Assembly (NCBI GenBank): GCA_050633205.1
Contig: JBOEGA010000003.1
Location: 32,148-96,147 of the forward strand
Length of the DNA: 64,000 nucleotides
Source of the DNA: CBDHHC01 sp050633205
Lineage (GTDB): Bacteria; Pseudomonadota; Alphaproteobacteria; Rhizobiales; CBDHHC01
Direction: 5' to 3'
Positions within the stretch are counted from its first letter, which is position 1; the number at the start of each line of letters is the position of its first letter. Positions 60,777 to 64,000 of the stretch are shown here, one piece after another. Under the pieces are notes generated by a model, which was given only the letters and a program-made list of their open reading frames with translations, was not told the origin of the DNA and made no database searches. Made by a program: the position numbers and the translations under genes.

Positions 60777-61769
60777 TTATGAACCGGATGAACCGACAAT
60801 TCGTGCCGGTGTATCTGCTGGGAAAACAACGCCAGGTGCCTGAATGGTTACCTGTATCTTTCTTTTGGAGCGGGTATTCAGAACAGAGATTATGTCCCCC
60901 TTTGCGCCGGAACCAAGGGCACGTCCCTGAGATTTCAGATAGAGACCGGGAACCTGGTAGCGAATTTCAACGAGGTCATTTGTTTTGACTATTTTGGGGA
61001 CTTCCAGATCCTGAGATCTCAATACCTGATTGGGTCCCAGGCGATATTTGGGAGTTTTGCCGACCGCAAGTCTGGTATCACTGATATAGCCTGCCCGTAA
61101 TCTTTCAACTGACACGCGCATGGTTTTGAGGTCGTTCTCAGTTATTGCTATGCCGGGCTCAAGGCTGTTTGTGGGGAACACAACAAGCGAGGTCTGGTCT
61201 ACTCTGCCGGTTATAATTCCACGAGAAATATTGCCTGTACTTTCTTCTGTTCCGATTTGCGCCTTGAATGCCTTGTTCTGAGGGTTATAGGCCAGGCTCA
61301 TGACGACAAGATCAGCTACTATCTGCTTATCTATATGGATGTCTTTTGTTCCGGTTGCGAAAGTAATAGTCAGATCCTCATTATTATTTATACCCGTTTT
61401 TTCTGATAGCTGTGGTCTCAGCAGGTCTTTAATATTATTTAGTGTAATGGTGCGACTTGGACGTCTGACTATCAGTTTGTCTACGCGCCCGGGGTTATTC
61501 CATATTAACCCTTCCCTGGCTGCAGCAGCCTGAACACGAGATGCCGAAATAACTCCATCGGATCCAAAATCCGGCGATCGGAAAACAGGGATATTTTTGT
61601 AAGGGCCAGTATTTTCAAAGAGATCACCCAGTGTGACAATCTCTCCCTGAACGATGATGCTTTCTTTTAATACAGGTTCTTCGTCGGCCCATACGGGTGT
61701 CAGAAGACAGCAACATAACAGGGCGACCCGAATTATAAATGCAGTAAAGCTGAAAATGGATTTTAGCAT
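60777..61769 (-). CDS. flgA: Flagella basal-body P-ring formation protein FlgA
   Basis: This is a 330-residue exported chaperone. The signal peptide ends VWADEE. The SAF-domain region in the C-terminal half contains LEPGIAITENDLKTMRVSVERL, LAVGKTPKYRLGPNQVLRSQDLEVPKIVKTNDLVEI and the closing AGV(V)FPADTPARIVGSSG. It assists assembly of the P-ring protein FlgI in the periplasm. It lies 11 bp after flgG. Confidence 0.92.
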   Translation of the reverse strand: MLKSIFSFTAFIIRVALLCCCLLTPVWADEEPVLKESIIVQGEIVTLGDLFENTGPYKNIPVFRSPDFGSDGVISASRVQAAAAREGLIWNNPGRVDKLIVRRPSRTITLNNIKDLLRPQLSEKTGINNNEDLTITFATGTKDIHIDKQIVADLVVMSLAYNPQNKAFKAQIGTEESTGNISRGIITGRVDQTSLVVFPTNSLEPGIAITENDLKTMRVSVERLRAGYISDTRLAVGKTPKYRLGPNQVLRSQDLEVPKIVKTNDLVEIRYQVPGLYLKSQGRALGSGAKGDIISVLNTRSKRKIQVTIQAPGVVFPADTPARIVGSSGS

Positions 61770-61780
61770 TTTTGTTAAGC

Positions 61781-62569
61781 CTATCTAATAATGCTGGCTG
61801 TTGCCTGAAGCATTTCATCTGAAGAGGAGATAACTTTTGCGTTCATTTCATATGCGCGCTGGGCTGCTATGAGATCTGACAGTTCAGAAACTGCATTCAC
61901 ATTGGAAGATTCCAGAAACTTCTGCAGAACATCGCCATATCCGGCATCACCGGGGACGGCAAGTTGAGGTGTGCCGCTTGCTGCCGTTTCCAGATACAGG
62001 TTATCTCCAATTGTCTGAAGACCAGATTTGTTAGCAAAGCGGGCCAGCTGGATCTGTCCAAGAACTGTGGGAGCTGTTGCGGTTCCAAGTATTGCCTGAA
62101 CCTGCCCCTGACGGTTTATTGTAATTGCACTGGCATTATTCGGGATAGAGATACCTGGCTGTACTGCAAAGCCATCCAACGTTACCAGATTTCCTTCAGA
62201 ATCCCGTTCAAAGGATCCATCCCGTGTGTAGGCCGTACGACCATCAGGCAGGTTGATAGAAAAAAATCCTTCTCCCCTGATGGCGACATCCAGATCCTTT
62301 TCTGTTCTGCTCAGGCTTCCCTGGTTCATCACCCGTGATGTTGCACCGGTTTTTACACCAAAACCAATCTGTAGTCCTGTTGGGACTATGGTGCCGGCAT
62401 TGGATGAGGTGGCACCTACACGGCGTATATCCTGATAAAGAAGGTCCTGAAATTCAGTTCTTATTTTTTTATAACCTGTTGTCCTCATATTCGCGATGTT
62501 GTGCGATATAACTTCAACATTAAGCTGTTGAGCCTGCATACCTGTTGCGGCGATTTGCAGAGATTTCAT
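61781..62569 (-). CDS. flgG: Flagellar distal rod protein FlgG
   Basis: This is a 262-residue rod protein. The N-terminal flg_bb_rod motif is QAQQLNVEVISHNIANMRTTGYKK. The middle has RGEGFFSINLPDGRTAYTRDGSF, and the C-terminal coiled-coil end is VNAVSELSDLIAAQRAYEMNAKVISSSDEMLQ. Length fits FlgG. It builds the distal rod through the P and L rings. Confidence 0.96.
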   Translation of the reverse strand: MKSLQIAATGMQAQQLNVEVISHNIANMRTTGYKKIRTEFQDLLYQDIRRVGATSSNAGTIVPTGLQIGFGVKTGATSRVMNQGSLSRTEKDLDVAIRGEGFFSINLPDGRTAYTRDGSFERDSEGNLVTLDGFAVQPGISIPNNASAITINRQGQVQAILGTATAPTVLGQIQLARFANKSGLQTIGDNLYLETAASGTPQLAVPGDAGYGDVLQKFLESSNVNAVSELSDLIAAQRAYEMNAKVISSSDEMLQATASIIR

Positions 62570-62616
62570 AATTTGTCCTTACTCGTTATCTGTATCTGCT
62601 ATCGATTATTTTTAAA

Positions 62617-63363
62617 TTATTGTTGTGGTGGTCTTCCCAGAGTCTGGATTGCGCTTTGGCGCAACTCCTGAGCCTGCTGCATTATTTTTGCATTTGAAAC
62701 ATAAGTTCTGGTGGCCTGTATAAGTTCTGTAAGTTCCAAAACAGGTTTGACATTTGATTTTTCCACCATGCCCTGCATGATACGTGCTTCGGTTGAGGGG
62801 GCTGGAACTTCAGTGGAGATGAAAAGGGTTTCACCTTCCTTTTTCAGTTTACTGTGATCTTTGAAGCTAACCAGTTTCAGCCTGTCTTTAACGCCCTGAC
62901 TTGTAGAGATTGTTCCATCGCTTGAAATTGAAATCCCACGTTCGCCGGGGCCTATAACGACAGGACCACCATCTCCAAGTATCGGGTGACCATCACTGTT
63001 TACAATCACGCCTTCAAAATTCAGGTTGAGGTGGCCATTCCGGGTGTATTTATTGCCTTCTCTGGTCTGGACAACGAGCCAGCCATCACCTTTGATCGCA
63101 ACATCAAGTTCTGCGTCAGTTTTTTCTATGGTGCCTTCTGTATAGTCACGATACATGGCTGTATCATTTACATAAGATAGCAGGCGATCTTTGCCTTTCA
63201 TCTCAGTCATTTCTGCGACAGGCATGAGATACTCCTCAAACATAATCGTGTCATGTTTGTAGCCAGCCGTATTTACATTGGCCATGTTATTGGCAATGAC
63301 ATCAATTTTGCGTTGCAGAGCTATCTGTTTTGACAGGCTTATCAGTATTGCATTCTCTATCAT
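62617..63363 (-). CDS. flgF: Flagellar proximal rod protein FlgF
   Basis: This is a 248-residue rod protein. It has the N-terminal KQIALQRKIDVIANNMANVNTAGYKHD, the middle IKGDGWLVVQTREGNKYTRNGHL and the C-terminal MVEKSNVKPVLELTELIQATRTYVSNAKIMQQ. It is the first gene of the flgFGAH operon, divergent from fliL, which is typical of alphaproteobacteria. Confidence 0.94.
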   Translation of the reverse strand: MIENAILISLSKQIALQRKIDVIANNMANVNTAGYKHDTIMFEEYLMPVAEMTEMKGKDRLLSYVNDTAMYRDYTEGTIEKTDAELDVAIKGDGWLVVQTREGNKYTRNGHLNLNFEGVIVNSDGHPILGDGGPVVIGPGERGISISSDGTISTSQGVKDRLKLVSFKDHSKLKKEGETLFISTEVPAPSTEARIMQGMVEKSNVKPVLELTELIQATRTYVSNAKIMQQAQELRQSAIQTLGRPPQQ

Positions 63364-63682
63364 GACATCCTCTGAATCCGTTTTTAATCTCGCTCACCAG
63401 GTTTTGATCCCTAGCTAAGGGATGGGGAAATATTTACCCACAGATATATTGTTGGTGGTATAAGGTGCATGATGTGTGCCAAATAAAAAACGGCAGAAAA
63501 CAAGCATAAAAATGTATTTACTTGATAAAAAAGGGGGGAAAGGAAGGAAAGCACAGGCAATAAATGCCTACTGTCAGGGCGTAAACATAAGTTTAACCAA
63601 GATAGATGAAGTATACACTAATAAAAAATTACACTATTCTTGTTATATTAGGTAAGAATCACTGAAATAATAGGTTCTTTCT
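63364..63682. other. 319-bp divergent region between flgF and fliL
   Basis: No gene is seen. It is A-rich. A CtrA-like site with one mismatch, TAAA-N7-TTAAC, lies at 63582-63597, about 86 bp before fliL. It probably carries both flagellar promoters. Confidence 0.4.
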
Positions 63683-64000
63683 ATGGCTGAAGAAGGCGAA
63701 GAGCAAGATGTAGAGTTAACGGATACTGAAGGGGAAGGTGGAGCCCCGAAAGGTAAACGTAAGCTTATTATTATGATCGTTGCAGGTCTGGTTGGTCTGA
63801 TCGTTATTGGTGGTGGCGGGTATTTTCTCTATTCGATGATGTTTGGAGGGAAGCAGACTGTCAAAACGGAAGAGGCCGTTGAAAAGCAGATTGCCAAGCG
63901 TCCATCGGTATATTTTGATCTGCCGGAGATGGTAGTGAACCTGAGTGTGAATGATAAGCGGGCTCAGTATTTAAAGATCAAAATTGCTCTGGAAGCACAT
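63683..64000 (+). CDS. fliL: Flagellar basal-body-associated protein FliL, N-terminal part (cut by window end)
   Basis: The reading frame from the ATG at 63683 stays open to the window end (106 codons). An acidic cytoplasmic tail (AEEGEEQDVELTDTEGEG) leads to a basic KGKRK stop. One membrane helix (LIIMIVAGLVGLIVIGGGGYFLY) follows, then the periplasmic domain beginning SVYFDLPEMVVNLSVNDKRAQYLKIKIALE, the FliL signature. It stabilises the stator around the MS ring. AGG lies 8 bp before the ATG. Confidence 0.93.
   Translation, partial: MAEEGEEQDVELTDTEGEGGAPKGKRKLIIMIVAGLVGLIVIGGGGYFLYSMMFGGKQTVKTEEAVEKQIAKRPSVYFDLPEMVVNLSVNDKRAQYLKIKIALEAH

Overview
The window is a compact bacterial chromosome segment of moderate GC content, with most genes in short operons and ATG, GTG and TTG starts behind recognisable Shine-Dalgarno sequences. 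It is very probably from an alphaproteobacterium. The signs are a CcrM-type GANTC methyltransferase preceded by a perfect CtrA box (TTAA-N7-TTAAC), a Porin_2-family porin, an alphaproteobacterial-style acetolactate synthase, a class I PHA synthase, and the arrangement flgF-flgG-flgA-flgH divergent from fliL. The species cannot be named from this.

Layout: 1-3.5 kb holds the end of a membrane protein gene, an LprI-like protein, a P-loop kinase and a large membrane-anchored protein. 3.5-5.3 kb holds ccrM and a GANTC-rich regulatory region. 5.3-9.1 kb holds a TerB/J-domain protein, an amidase, a lytic transglycosylase and rnpB (RNase P RNA). 9.4-11.7 kb holds an atypical response regulator and a porin. 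11.8-12.9 kb is an accessory patch with a tandem hairpin array and a RAYT transposase between two copies of a 130-bp palindromic repeat. 13.3-22.4 kb is the first half of the dcw cluster (mraZ-rsmH-ftsL-ftsI-murE-murF-mraY-murD), which stops after murD. 22.4-37 kb is housekeeping: a methyltransferase, serB, miaA, ilvB-ilvH, a DMT exporter, a PqiA-like protein, phaC, an aminotransferase, hom and glpX. 37-46 kb carries an ArsR/SRPBCC pair, an MFS transporter, a nitronate monooxygenase with an IclR regulator, an exported Sel1-like protein and a DctP-TAXI fusion. 46-52.3 kb is fatty-acid and ketoacid catabolism (acyl-CoA ligase, FadJ-type protein, CoA-transferase A/B, thioesterase).

The most unusual gene is at 52.4-55.1 kb. 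It encodes one 897-residue protein that joins a complete Amt ammonium channel to a HAMP-like linker, a chemoreceptor signalling hairpin and a PilZ (c-di-GMP) domain. It reads like an ammonium chemoreceptor with second-messenger input. It converges on a complete napEFDABC operon (55.2-59.9 kb) with a perfect FNR/FixK box at its promoter, and flagellar basal-body genes follow (60-64 kb). Nitrogen sensing, nitrate respiration and motility genes therefore sit within 12 kb.

Limits: all family assignments come from reading motifs by eye. Two pairs of undetermined bases occur, in murE (17243-17244) and glpX (36215-36216). No rRNA, tRNA or CRISPR array was recognised.
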